From NCBI GenBank assembly GCA_964482055.1, contig CAYZVX010000004.1:9827-73826 (forward strand): a stretch of DNA of 64,000 nt. The letters run 5' to 3'. A model generated the notes under the pieces. The model was not told the origin of the DNA. It did not search any database and saw nothing but the letters and a program-made list of their open reading frames with translations. This stretch comes from G020354085 sp964482055 (GTDB lineage: Bacteria > Pseudomonadota > Gammaproteobacteria > Acidiferrobacterales > Sulfurifustaceae). The position numbers were made by a program, and so were the translations under genes. Shown here piece after piece: positions 1 through 7,485 of this stretch (positions within the stretch are counted from its first letter, which is position 1; every line of letters begins with the position of its first letter).

Positions 1-284
1 AAGTTGGCGCTCGCCGGGGCCACCACCACGGCATCGGCCCAGCGCGCCAGCTCGATGTGCCCCATCGCATTCTCAGCTTCAGTATCGAGCAGGTGCAGGT
101 GCACGGCGTTGCCGCTGACCGCTTGCAGGGTGAGCGGTGTGATGAATTCCTGGGCCGCCTGCGTCATCACGCAGCGCACCTCGGCGCCGGCCGCGCGCAG
201 CCGGCGTACCAGGTCGGCGGACTTGTAGGCGGCGATGCCGCCGGTGACGCCGAGCAGGACGCGTTTGTTGACCAGCGTGCCCAT
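1..284 (-). CDS. coaBC: Phosphopantothenoylcysteine decarboxylase/synthase, N-terminal part (cut by window edge)
   Basis: The minus strand from the ATG at 284 encodes a start typical of CoaBC/Dfp: a short basic lead, then the flavoprotein motif GVTGGIAAYKSADLVRRL and, further on, the MTQAAQEFI and VVVAPASAN segments of the HFCD flavoprotein fold. The enzyme makes 4'-phosphopantetheine from 4'-phosphopantothenate and cysteine (CoA synthesis). Only about 94 codons are visible; the rest lies left of the window. It is divergent from radC, the usual arrangement in gammaproteobacteria, with 55 bp between the two start codons. Confidence 0.93.
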   Translation of the reverse strand, partial: MGTLVNKRVLLGVTGGIAAYKSADLVRRLRAAGAEVRCVMTQAAQEFITPLTLQAVSGNAVHLHLLDTEAENAMGHIELARWADAVVVAPASAN

Positions 285-339
285 GTATGGAAGTGTACTG
301 GTCCGGACGCAACCCGTCCAAATACAGGGACGTGGCTTG

Positions 340-1014
340 ATGAAAATCACCGATTGGCCCGCGGCCGAGCGCCCGCGCGAGAAGCTGCTAGCCCGCGGGC
401 CGCAGGCGCTGTCCGATGCCGAGCTGCTGGCGATTTTCCTGCGCACCGGCGTGGCCGGCAAGACCGCGGTGGACGTGGCGCGCGAGCTGCTTGCGCGCTT
501 CGGCAGCCTGCGCGAGCTGTTTCTCGCGGCCCCCGAAGCGGTGTGCGAGGCGCCCGGGCTGGGCGCGGCCAAGTACGCGCAGCTTCAGGCCGCGCTCGAA
601 ATGGGGCGACGGTTCCTGGGGGAGCGCCTCAACCGCGGCGCGGCGCTCAATTCGCCAACGGACACCCGTCATTACCTGCAGGCCTGTCTGCGCGACCGGC
701 CATACGAAGTGTTCTGCTGCCTGTTCCTCGACAACCGCCATCGGGTTCTGGCGTTCGAAGAGCTGTTCCGTGGCACTCTGAGTGGCACGGCGGTGTATCC
801 GCGCGAGGTCGTGAAGCGGGCGCTGGCGCTCAATGCGGCGGCCGCGATCCTGGTCCACAACCATCCCTCCGGAGTCGCGGAACCGAGCCGGGCCGATGAG
901 GCGCTGACCAGCCGCCTCAAGGAGGCGTTCGACCTGGTGGAGGTGCGGCTGCTCGACCACCTGGTGGTCGGGGACGGGGAAATGGTCTCGTTCAGCGAGC
1001 GCGGACTGCTGTAA
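340..1014 (+). CDS. radC: RadC family protein (JAB/MPN domain)
   Basis: 224 residues starting MKITDWPAAERPREKL, the usual RadC start; longer in-frame starts upstream would run into the coaBC promoter region. The N-terminal half is a helix-hairpin-helix-like region (LSDAELLAIFLRTG; EAPGLGAAKYAQL). The C-terminal half is the JAB/MPN metal-binding domain, with EVFCCLFLDNRHRV and the metal motif HNHPSG followed by a downstream Asp. RadC was once assigned to DNA repair, but its biochemical role is unsettled. It sits upstream of rpmB-rpmG, a conserved neighbourhood. Confidence 0.95.
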   Translation: MKITDWPAAERPREKLLARGPQALSDAELLAIFLRTGVAGKTAVDVARELLARFGSLRELFLAAPEAVCEAPGLGAAKYAQLQAALEMGRRFLGERLNRGAALNSPTDTRHYLQACLRDRPYEVFCCLFLDNRHRVLAFEELFRGTLSGTAVYPREVVKRALALNAAAAILVHNHPSGVAEPSRADEALTSRLKEAFDLVEVRLLDHLVVGDGEMVSFSERGLL

Positions 1015-1141
1015 GCCGTTGCTGGCCTTGGCGTTTCGGCGCCGTGGCGCGGACAGCGCAGGGCTACCCAGGCCGCCGGCTTTCTGATATAAAAGCCGAC
1101 CTTTTCGCAGCCCCGCAGCAGGTTTTCCAGGGAGAAGTCCG

Positions 1142-1378
1142 ATGTCCAGAGTCTGTCAGGTTACCGGTAAGCGCGTGCGCTCGGGCAACACCGTCTCGCA
1201 CGCCAACAACAAGACGCGGCGCCGTTTCTTGCCCAATCTCAAGTACCGCCGCCTGTGGGTGGAAAGCGAGAAGCGCTGGGTGTCGCTGCGGCTGACCGCG
1301 AACGCGCTGCGCACCATCGACAAGAAAGGCATCGAAGTGGTGCTCGCCGAGATGCGGGCGCGCGGCGAGAAGATCTGA
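1142..1378 (+). CDS. rpmB: 50S ribosomal protein L28
   Basis: 78 residues, the normal L28 length, beginning MSRVCQVTGKRV with the family motif HANNKTRRRFLPNL. It is a structural protein of the large ribosomal subunit. A Shine-Dalgarno-like GGGAGAA stretch lies just upstream of the ATG, and a -10-like TATAAA lies at 1088-1093, about 50 bp before the start; no convincing -35 was seen. It is followed by rpmG after 10 bp, so the two form the classic rpmBG operon. Confidence 0.98.
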   Translation: MSRVCQVTGKRVRSGNTVSHANNKTRRRFLPNLKYRRLWVESEKRWVSLRLTANALRTIDKKGIEVVLAEMRARGEKI

Positions 1379-1388
1379 GGTCTAGACC

Positions 1389-1556
1389 ATGGCCAAGGCA
1401 ATTCGCGAAAAGGTGAAGCTCGTCTCGAGCGCCGGCACCGGCTTCTACTACACGACCACCAAGAACAAGCGCACCACGCCGGACAAGCTCGAACTCAAGA
1501 AATACGATCCGGTCGTGCGCAAGCACGTCATGTTCAAGGAAGCGAAGATCAAGTAG
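1389..1556 (+). CDS. rpmG: 50S ribosomal protein L33
   Basis: A short gene of 55 codons plus stop, starting MAKAIREKVKLVSSAGTGF and ending HVMFKEAKIK, diagnostic for L33. The CxxC zinc-ribbon cysteines of the C+ form are absent, so this is the cysteine-free (zinc-independent) L33 type. It is translated from the rpmB transcript and followed 24 bp later by a clear intrinsic terminator. Confidence 0.98.
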   Translation: MAKAIREKVKLVSSAGTGFYYTTTKNKRTTPDKLELKKYDPVVRKHVMFKEAKIK

Positions 1557-1580
1557 CGTTGCCGAGGCGATGAACGCCGA

Positions 1581-1607
1581 AGCCTGGCCGAAGCCGGGCT
1601 TTTTGTT
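1581..1607 (+). terminator. Rho-independent terminator of rpmBG
   Basis: Stem AGCCTGGC (1581-1588), tetraloop CGAA, complementary arm GCCGGGCT (1593-1600, one G-T wobble), then TTTTG TTTG. It lies between rpmG and the convergent regulator gene that ends at 1636. Confidence 0.85.
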
Positions 1608-1635
1608 TGTCCGTATCGCGCGATCGGACCGGCGT

Positions 1636-2307
1636 CTACGGTGCGCTCGCGGCATTGCGCGGATCGGCGGAGATGACGATCTGGCCGTCGGCGATCTCGA
1701 TCCGTCCTTCCTGCGTGAGATCGCGCAGCACCCGGTTTACCATCTCACGCGAGGCGCCAACCATGTTGGCGATTTCCTGCTGCGACAGCCGCCCGGGGAT
1801 TACGCGGCGGTCGCGCGCGGGGCGGGCCATCTGCTGCAGCGTGTGCCAGACGCGTTCGTACACATCGCGCAGCGCAAGATCGGCGACCTTTCTGTCTGTG
1901 ACACGCAGTCGCCGGCACAGGCCCTGGATGAGATTGAGCGCAAGGTCCGAGTTGCGCGCCAGGCAGTGCCGGAACTCGCGGCGTGACAGCACGAAACATT
2001 CCGTGGACTCCACCGCAACGACGCTCGCCGAGCGCGGCTCATCATCGATGAGCGCCATCTCCCCGACGAAGTCTCCCGGGTGCAGGAACGACAGCGTGAT
2101 CTCCTTGCCGTTCTGATCGGCAAGCACCACCTTCACCTTGCCGCGCAGGACGATGTACAGGCTGTGACCGTCCGCGCCCTGGTGAATGAGGCGCGCATGC
2201 TTGCCGAACGTCTTGTGCGTTCCGCTGCGCGCGAGCGCTTGAAGCTCGGCATCATCCAGCCCGCTGAACAACGGGACGTGTCGAAGAAACAAGGCTATGT
2301 TGTCCAT
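1636..2307 (-). CDS. Crp/Fnr family transcriptional regulator
   Basis: 223 residues from the ATG at 2307 (MDNIALFLRHVPLF); an upstream in-frame extension is rich in Arg/Pro and looks non-coding. The N-terminal two thirds form a cyclic-nucleotide-binding beta-roll (GKHARLIHQGADGHSLYIVL; PGDFVGEMALIDDEPRSASV, the phosphate-binding cassette with the key R-S-A pattern). The C-terminal winged helix has LSQQEIANMVGASREMVNRV, close to the E. coli Crp recognition helix. No Fnr-type N-terminal cysteine cluster is present, so cAMP or a related nucleotide is the likely ligand. A perfect Crp-type palindrome lies upstream at 2442-2455, suggesting autoregulation. Confidence 0.9.
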   Translation of the reverse strand: MDNIALFLRHVPLFSGLDDAELQALARSGTHKTFGKHARLIHQGADGHSLYIVLRGKVKVVLADQNGKEITLSFLHPGDFVGEMALIDDEPRSASVVAVESTECFVLSRREFRHCLARNSDLALNLIQGLCRRLRVTDRKVADLALRDVYERVWHTLQQMARPARDRRVIPGRLSQQEIANMVGASREMVNRVLRDLTQEGRIEIADGQIVISADPRNAASAP

Positions 2308-2440
2308 GACGGTTGCATTTCCAGCAGGTTTCGTCGACCAGCGACACGGGCCCGCCTGCGGGCGTGGTCGGGGGCGGGGCGCCGATATGAGGCAGGCGCC
2401 CAGGGCGCGCGGCAGGGTAGCGCCGCGACGCCGTGCGCTC

Positions 2441-2456
2441 CGTGACATTTGTCACG
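2441..2456. promoter_or_regulatory. Crp-type operator (GTGA-N6-TCAC)
   Basis: CGTGA-CATTTG-TCACG is a perfect 7-bp inverted repeat around a 2-bp centre and matches the core of the Crp consensus TGTGA-N6-TCACA. It sits in the divergent space between the Crp-like gene (start 2307) and the HNH gene (start 2615), about 135 bp upstream of the former and 160 bp upstream of the latter. The rest of this 307-bp spacer shows no gene. Confidence 0.6.
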
Positions 2457-2614
2457 CGCGATCACGCAACCACGAGCGGGCCGCAACGTGTCTTGGCCCT
2501 TTTAGGTCGGCCCCAGCTGGCGGCCGAGCTTCAGGCCTGGCGGCGCCCGCCGGGTACCGGTCCGCGGCGGACAGCTGTACAAGTGTATGAGTTTCTGACA
2601 TAAATAGCGGCCAG

Positions 2615-3241
2615 TTGCGGCTTTGTAACGCCGGTGTACCCGTGTATTCGCTAAGCCAACAGGTTCTTCGTACCGACGCCTCCGGCATGCCGCTTGAGTG
2701 GATCGACTTCCGCGAGGCGGTGCGCATCTACCATCTCGGGCAGGTAGCTTACACGTGCGGCAGCACCCTGTACCAGATCCGCGGCGGATACAACGCCATC
2801 AGCGGCAAGCGTTCGGTCCTCGAGATCAGCTCCATCGTCGCCACCCATGGCGACAGTCATGCGCTCGCCAAGGCGCGCATGCACTACGTGCCGCCCCTCA
2901 ATAACCAGACGCTGTTCGCGCGTGATGCGCACCTGTGCCTGTACTGCGGCGAGCAGTTCCCGGCGCGCCAGCTTTCGCGCGACCATATCCTTCCGCTCAG
3001 CATGGGCGGGACCGATTCCTGGACCAACGTGGTGACGGCGTGCAAGCGCTGCAACAACCACAAGGCTGGACGAATCCCCGAGCAGGCCGGGATGGAGCTG
3101 CTGGCGGTGCCGTTCACGCCGACCCACGCCGAATACATCTACCTGCAGGGCAAACGGGTGCTCGCCGACCAGATGGAGTTCCTGCTCGCGCACTTCCCCC
3201 GCCACAGTCCGCTGCACCAGCGCGTGTCGAAGCTCGTCTGA
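2615..3241 (+). CDS. HNH endonuclease family protein
   Basis: 208 residues from a TTG at 2615; an in-frame GTG at 2642 is an alternative start. The C-terminal half carries the HNH/zinc module: CLYCGEQF, then SRDHILPLSMGGTDSWTNVV (D-H and N of the His-Asn finger) and ACKRCNNHKAGR, so a CxxC/CxxC zinc site encloses the DH...N...N catalytic core. This subfamily is widespread as a single gene in gamma- and betaproteobacteria and its biological role is not defined. It is divergent from the Crp-like regulator, with a Crp-type palindrome between them, and ends before a strong bidirectional terminator. Confidence 0.88.
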   Translation: MRLCNAGVPVYSLSQQVLRTDASGMPLEWIDFREAVRIYHLGQVAYTCGSTLYQIRGGYNAISGKRSVLEISSIVATHGDSHALAKARMHYVPPLNNQTLFARDAHLCLYCGEQFPARQLSRDHILPLSMGGTDSWTNVVTACKRCNNHKAGRIPEQAGMELLAVPFTPTHAEYIYLQGKRVLADQMEFLLAHFPRHSPLHQRVSKLV

Positions 3242-3261
3242 AGCGCAGAGCAAATTTTCCT

Positions 3262-3300
3262 AGCAACAAGAAACCCGCCATTGGCGGGTTTCTTGTTGCT
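3262..3300. terminator. Bidirectional intrinsic terminator
   Basis: A perfect 18-bp inverted repeat: arm 3262-3279 (ending AAGAAACCCGCC), loop ATT, arm 3283-3300 (GGCGGGTTTCTTG...). Its AAGAAA/TTTCTT flanks give U-rich tails in both directions. It separates the convergent HNH and desaturase genes. Confidence 0.88.
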
Positions 3301-3314
3301 GTCTGCGGACGTCG

Positions 3315-4523
3315 CTAGGCGGGGGCGGGGGCGGGTTTGTGCACGAGCGAGTACGTTCGGACCTTGCGCGCGAAGGCGCGCAGCGCCTCGATGCCAGTGG
3401 CTTCGGCCTCCTGGCACCAGTCTTGCAACGCCTGCACCAGGTGTTCCTGGGTGGTGGCCGAGCGCTTCCAGATCTGGGCGAGCTTTTCCTTCATCACGTA
3501 CACGGTCTCAAGCGTCTTGTTGCGCGCCAGCGCCGTGGCGAGCCAGGCGCGTGAAAGGTCATCAAGCCGGGAGCGCTCGCGCACCATCAGGCGGCGCGCC
3601 CGCCTGAGCAGCGTCCAGGTCTCGCGGTCGCGGCGATCGGCCTTTTCCAGCTCCTCGCGGTGCACGCTGCGCATGACCTCGCGCGCGAAATCGGCCATGA
3701 CCTTGAAACGTGCCTGGATGACGGCGCGGACCGTCTCGAGATCGATGTTCTGCTTGGCGGCGTCGCAAATGAGCTCCGGCGGGATCTTCTTTACGCGCGC
3801 GAGCCGCAGCAGCGCGAGTGCACGGATATAGAACCAGCCGATGTCGAACTCCCAGCGCTTCGAGGACAGCTTGGCCGAGCTGGCGAAGGTGTGGTGGTTG
3901 TTGTGCAACTCCTCGCCGCCGATCAGGATGCCCCACGGGACGATGTTGGTTGAAGCGTCGGCAACCTCGAAGTTGCGGTAGCCCCAGTAGTGACCGACGC
4001 CGTTGATGATGCCGGCGGCGAATACCGGTATCCAGAGCATCTGCACGGCCCAGATCGTGATGCCAATGGGTCCGAACAGCAGCACATCGATGGCAAACAT
4101 CAAGGCGATGCCCAGGCCGCTGTGCGGCGTGTAGAGGTGGCGCTCCAGCCAGTCGTTCGGTGTGCCGTGGCCGTACTTGTCCAGGGTCTCGCGGTTCTTC
4201 GACTCCCTGCGGTAAAGCTCGGAGCCTTCGAGCAGAACGCGGCGAATCCCGTAGATCTGCGGGCTGTGCGGGTCCTCGGCCGTTTCGACCTTGGCGTGGT
4301 GCTTGCGGTGGATGGCGGTCCATTCCTTGGTGACCATCCCGGTCGTGAGCCACAGCCAGAAGCGGAAGAAGTGCGCCACCGCTGGATGCAGATCAAGCGC
4401 CCGGTGCGCCTGGTGGCGGTGCAGGTAAATCGTCACCGCCGCAATCGTGACGTGCGTGAGCGCGAGCGTGACGAGCACGTAGCCCCACCATGGCAATACC
4501 AATAGACCTTCGAGCAAGTTCAA
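3315..4523 (-). CDS. desA: DesA-type acyl-CoA/acyl-lipid delta-9 fatty acid desaturase
   Basis: 402 residues, a membrane di-iron desaturase. The three histidine boxes are intact: H35RHQAH40, H72RKHH76 and H208NNHH212, with hydrophobic membrane segments at about 10-32, 50-65, 137-157 and 160-178. A long charged helical C-terminus (about 245-402) follows, as in the Pseudomonas DesA type, and is normal for that family rather than a fusion. It introduces a double bond into saturated acyl chains to adjust membrane fluidity. It is transcribed away from the Nudix gene and ends at the shared terminator at 3262-3300. Confidence 0.92.
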   Translation of the reverse strand: MNLLEGLLVLPWWGYVLVTLALTHVTIAAVTIYLHRHQAHRALDLHPAVAHFFRFWLWLTTGMVTKEWTAIHRKHHAKVETAEDPHSPQIYGIRRVLLEGSELYRRESKNRETLDKYGHGTPNDWLERHLYTPHSGLGIALMFAIDVLLFGPIGITIWAVQMLWIPVFAAGIINGVGHYWGYRNFEVADASTNIVPWGILIGGEELHNNHHTFASSAKLSSKRWEFDIGWFYIRALALLRLARVKKIPPELICDAAKQNIDLETVRAVIQARFKVMADFAREVMRSVHREELEKADRRDRETWTLLRRARRLMVRERSRLDDLSRAWLATALARNKTLETVYVMKEKLAQIWKRSATTQEHLVQALQDWCQEAEATGIEALRAFARKVRTYSLVHKPAPAPA

Positions 4524-4659
4524 GGCGGCCCCCGGATGTTTATGCCGAAAACCTTACCAGTATAATCAAACAGGCTCCTAATGGTCGCGCGAACATGCCT
4601 CCCCGGGTATCAGGATGCGGCGGCCCTGCGCTTGCAGTGCCCGTTTGCCGGGAAAAACA

Positions 4660-5097
4660 ATGCCTCGACCGGTAACTCCGCTGCTGGCGGCGGACACGAT
4701 TATTGAGCTGGTCGATCGGCCGCAGCGGCCGATCGTGCTGATTGAGCGGCGCCATCCACCGCTCGGCTGGGCGATTCCGGGCGGGTTCGTCGACCTCGGG
4801 GAGACTGTCGAGCATGCCGCGGTGCGTGAGGCGCGCGAGGAGGTGTCGCTCGCGGTCACGCTCGTGGCGCTGCTTGGGGTGTACTCCGATCCGCGGCGTG
4901 ACCCGCGCGGCCACACCGTAACGGTGGTGTACGTGGCGCAGGCGCGCGGAACCCCGCACGCCGCCGACGATGCGCTCAACGTCGGTGTATTTGCACCAGA
5001 CGCATTGCCCGGCGAGCTTGCGTTCGATCACGCCGAGGTGCTGCGTGACTATCTCAGGTTTCGCCGTGCCGGGGAATTGCCGCGGCCCCGGACTTGA
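4660..5097 (+). CDS. Nudix hydrolase
   Basis: 145 residues from the ATG at 4660 (MPRPVTPLLAADTIIEL). The Nudix box runs G-F-V-D-L-G-E...R-E-A-R-E-E-V-S-L at about residues 43-65: the catalytic REAREE core is complete, but the consensus Gly near the end of the box is Ser. The context of the box (PGGFVDLGET) resembles ADP-ribose pyrophosphatase-type or housecleaning Nudix enzymes; the substrate cannot be deduced. A TATAAT hexamer at 4561-4566 could serve as its -10. Its last 44 bp overlap the 3' end of the convergent mechanosensitive channel gene. Confidence 0.88.
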   Translation: MPRPVTPLLAADTIIELVDRPQRPIVLIERRHPPLGWAIPGGFVDLGETVEHAAVREAREEVSLAVTLVALLGVYSDPRRDPRGHTVTVVYVAQARGTPHAADDALNVGVFAPDALPGELAFDHAEVLRDYLRFRRAGELPRPRT

Positions 5098-6361
5098 TGT
5101 GCAGATCGCGCTGCGGGTAGGGAATGGTGATGCCGGCTCGCTTTAGCGCCTGCCAGATGGCACGGTTGAGGTCCGAGCGCACGTTGGTGATGCCGCGTTC
5201 CGGGTCGTTGACCCACACCCACAACTCCATGTCGATGCCGCTTTCGCCGAAGGCGACGAGCGCGCCCGCGGGCGGCGGGTCCTTGAGCACGCGCGGGTGC
5301 GCGCGCGCCACGTCCTCCAGCACCGCGATCGCCTGCTCCGGGTCGTCCCTGTAGCTGATCTGTACGGGCACTTTCAGGCGCACGTTGCGGTCGCCGTACG
5401 ACCAGTTCGTGATGTCCTGCGTCAGCAGGTTCTCATTCGGCACCAGGATGTCGAGCCCGTCGCGCGTATGCACCACAACGTGGCGCGTGTGCAGCGCCTG
5501 CACGGTGCCGAACGTCGATCCGATCGTGATGACGTCCCCGGGCCGGATGGAGCCTTCAAAGGCGAGCACGATGCCGCTGACGAAATTGCTGACGATGCGT
5601 TGCAGGCCAAGACCGATACCCACACCGAGCGCCCCGCCAAACACCGCGAAGGCGGTGAGGTCAATGCCGGCCGCGAGCATGGCCGCCAGCACCGCCACCG
5701 TCAGGAACGTGAATTTGACGATCTTGCCGATCGCGATCTTGAGGCTTTCGTCCAGCACGGTGCTGCGCGCGAGCCGCCATTGGACGGCGTTAGCGAGCCA
5801 GAGCGCGATCAGCAGCAACAGCACCACGGACAGCGCGAAGCTGAGCACGTTGTAGATCGAGATGCGTGTCTGCCCGATCGCGACCGCGTATTCGTCGAGC
5901 GTCTGCTCGACGAGCGGCAGCCAGCCGAGGATGTGCAGGGCGGCGAGCAGCCAGATGGTCACGGTGAAGGTGCCTTCCCAGGCTTTGAGCCAGCTGCCCG
6001 GGCTGAGCGAGTGGCGCAGAACGAACACGCCCATGCGGATCAAGGCGAGCGCGCCGATGAGCGGCATGGCGATGCGCAACACCTGGGTGTCGAGCCCTTG
6101 CCGCCGCATCACCGCGACGGCCGCCAGCAACCACAGCCACAGTAGCAGCGGGGCGAGCGCGAGGAGCCCGGTACGCACGGCGGTGCGGCCGACACCGGCA
6201 ATGGCGCCGGGTTCGACCGCGGGAGCGAGTCGCCTGCGGATGGCGTCCGAGCCGAACCAGGCGAGGAGGGCGCCGGCCGCGAGGACCGCAAGCTGCCACC
6301 ACGTGGCGGCGGATTGGAAGAACCCGATCACGGCTTCACGCGAGGGCAGCAGCTCTGGCAT
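5054..6361 (-). CDS. MscS-family small-conductance mechanosensitive ion channel
   Basis: 435 residues from the ATG at 6361 (MPELLPSREAVIGFF). Several N-terminal membrane helices are followed by the pore-lining TM3 (FAVFGGALGVGIGLGLQRIVSNFVSGIVLAFE) and the MscS beta domain (PGDVITIGSTFGTVQALHTRHV; ILVPNENLLTQDITNWS), then an alpha/beta C-terminus. It is an inner-membrane channel that releases solutes on hypo-osmotic shock. The upstream Arg-rich reading frame is not part of the gene. The stop overlaps the convergent Nudix gene by 44 bp. Confidence 0.92.
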   Translation of the reverse strand: MPELLPSREAVIGFFQSAATWWQLAVLAAGALLAWFGSDAIRRRLAPAVEPGAIAGVGRTAVRTGLLALAPLLLWLWLLAAVAVMRRQGLDTQVLRIAMPLIGALALIRMGVFVLRHSLSPGSWLKAWEGTFTVTIWLLAALHILGWLPLVEQTLDEYAVAIGQTRISIYNVLSFALSVVLLLLIALWLANAVQWRLARSTVLDESLKIAIGKIVKFTFLTVAVLAAMLAAGIDLTAFAVFGGALGVGIGLGLQRIVSNFVSGIVLAFEGSIRPGDVITIGSTFGTVQALHTRHVVVHTRDGLDILVPNENLLTQDITNWSYGDRNVRLKVPVQISYRDDPEQAIAVLEDVARAHPRVLKDPPPAGALVAFGESGIDMELWVWVNDPERGITNVRSDLNRAIWQALKRAGITIPYPQRDLHIKSGAAAIPRHGET

Positions 6362-6686
6362 GCGGTTGCAGCGGGTTCGCTTGGCGAAGGAGTCGGGGCG
6401 CAAGCATAGTCGGCGGCGCAAGGCGCGCGCAAGCTTCGCCGGCCCAAGGCCGGACAAGAGGTTTTGAAAATGGGGGGCGACCGCGCGGGAGCGCGCCTGG
6501 ACCGCGGCATTCGTATGTCCCTGCACATCCGCCGCTCCGCACCTCCATGTGCTGCACTAGGACGTGCGAATGCCGCGTGAGGCCAGGGATGGCCGAAGCG
6601 TCTGCTCTCGGCCGCTCTCGTGCGTCCATGCACTTCGCGGCACTTGCGCTTCCTGCGCGGCGCGGCATTACTCCATCCATGGAGGT
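6362..6686. other. Intergenic region with one degenerate dispersed repeat
   Basis: No gene seen. At about 6601-6666 there is a degenerate copy of the dispersed palindromic repeat described at 26901-27022: arms GTGCGT and ATGCAC around CC, then the core GCGGCACTTGCGC and CCTGCGCGGC. Confidence 0.6.
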
Positions 6687-6712
6687 CAAAAAAAAGCCCG
6701 CTTGCGCGGGCT
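6687..6712 (-). terminator. Intrinsic terminator of the ECF sigma/DsrE operon
   Basis: Read on the minus strand: arm AGCCCGC, loop GCAA, arm GCGGGCT, then an uninterrupted T run (the A run at 6687-6695). It lies on the far side of the N gap from the DsrE-like lipoprotein gene, whose transcript would reach it. Confidence 0.82.
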
Positions 6713-6793
6713 GAGGAGAGAGGCAATCGATTTTGTTGTTCTTTGTTGTTGTTGTTCTTGTTCGTTCCTTCCCTTTGAACGATTCGCAGGGTT

Positions 6794-6893
6794 NNNNNNN
6801 NNNNNNNNNNNNNNNNNNNNNNNNNNNNNNNNNNNNNNNNNNNNNNNNNNNNNNNNNNNNNNNNNNNNNNNNNNNNNNNNNNNNNNNNNNNNN
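6794..6893. other. Scaffold gap of 100 N
   Basis: Exactly 100 unknown bases, a placeholder length. The known sequence resumes at 6894 directly in a 54-bp tandem repeat, so the gap most likely hides further repeat copies. Confidence 0.98.
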
Positions 6894-7002
6894 TCGACTT
6901 GCGGATCAAGTCGAGGGCCCTGAGACACGGACGTCTCGGTTAGGGTTTCGACTTGCGGATCAAGTCGAGGGCCCTGAGACACGGACGTCTCGGTTAGGGT
7001 TT
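6894..7002. repeat. 54-bp two-hairpin tandem repeat, locus 1
   Basis: Two exact copies with a 54-bp period (109 bp), starting at the edge of the N gap. Each unit has hairpin 1, CGACTTG-CGGAT-CAAGTCG, then AGGGCC, then hairpin 2, GAGAC-ACGGAC-GTCTC, and a tail ending TTAGGGTT. The last nine bases lie inside the end of the minus-strand DsrE-like gene, so its stop codon is inside the array. Sequence left of the gap also ends AGGGTT, so the array is flanked by a short direct repeat. A homologous array lies at 48546-48654. Confidence 0.9.
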
Positions 7003-7434
7003 GACGTACGTGTAGCCCTTCTGCTGCAGGGCCGCGATCTCGGCCACGCCGCTCGGCACGATGTCCTGCTCGGAGACGTCGAACAGATCGTTCTTGTAGT
7101 TGATCTTCTTGCCCTTGAGCGTGTTGGCGCAGACGTTGAACTGGATGCCCTGCTTCTTGAGGTTGATCACCTTGCTCTGCATGTCCGGGTCGGTGTTGGC
7201 CTTCTGCAGCAGCGCCAGGCCGTTGCCGTGCATCACGACGCGCAGGTCGAGGTTCTCCTTGCCCACCGCGTTGATGTGGTTCTGGATGTTGCCGAGCGTG
7301 GCCTTGAGCTGCTTCTCGTCGTCGCCGTTCACGTGGTAAACGACCTTTTGCTTGCCGTAGCCCTCCGTCGTGGCGCAGCCCGAAGCCCCGAGGGCCAGTA
7401 ATCCGAGTAGTGCAAGCGGTACGATGTTACGCAT
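6994..7434 (-). CDS. DsrE-like lipoprotein
   Basis: 146 residues. The N-terminus is a lipoprotein signal (LLALGASGC lipobox, Cys at about 20), so the product should be anchored in the periplasm or outer membrane. The rest is a DsrE/DsrF-like domain: LDLRVVMHGNGLALL, then VCANTL and a terminal SGVAEIAALQQKGYTYVKP. The same pattern (VVMNGEGLGLV, C-x-N-T, SGVAQVMRRQQQGWAYIQV) occurs in the C-terminal domain of the anti-sigma factor encoded just upstream, so the two are paralogous domains. It lies 51 bp downstream of the anti-sigma gene, apparently in one operon. Ligand and function are unknown; a sulfur-related role would be inference from the fold. Confidence 0.85.
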   Translation of the reverse strand: MRNIVPLALLGLLALGASGCATTEGYGKQKVVYHVNGDDEKQLKATLGNIQNHINAVGKENLDLRVVMHGNGLALLQKANTDPDMQSKVINLKKQGIQFNVCANTLKGKKINYKNDLFDVSEQDIVPSGVAEIAALQQKGYTYVKP

Positions 7435-7485
7435 TATCTCCTCCTGTGTAGCTCAGTGACTGAGAACCGAGGTTCTCTTGATGAT

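Noticed and set aside
57..899. Long plus-strand reading frame (280 codons) over coaBC and radC
   Set aside because: Arg/Ala-rich, in another frame of radC; radC is a clear match and the same bases cannot be both.
3315..4523. Desaturase-transposase fusion suggested by the helical C-terminus
   Set aside because: The C-terminal helical region resembles ISL3-type transposase ends, but it is a regular part of Pseudomonas-type DesA proteins.
4660..5097. Nudix protein inactive because of the Gly-to-Ser change
   Set aside because: The change is at the end of the box; the catalytic REAREE core is intact, so no loss can be claimed.
6894..7002. CRISPR array
   Set aside because: The repeats are exact and adjacent, without spacers; period 54 and two-hairpin form do not fit a CRISPR.
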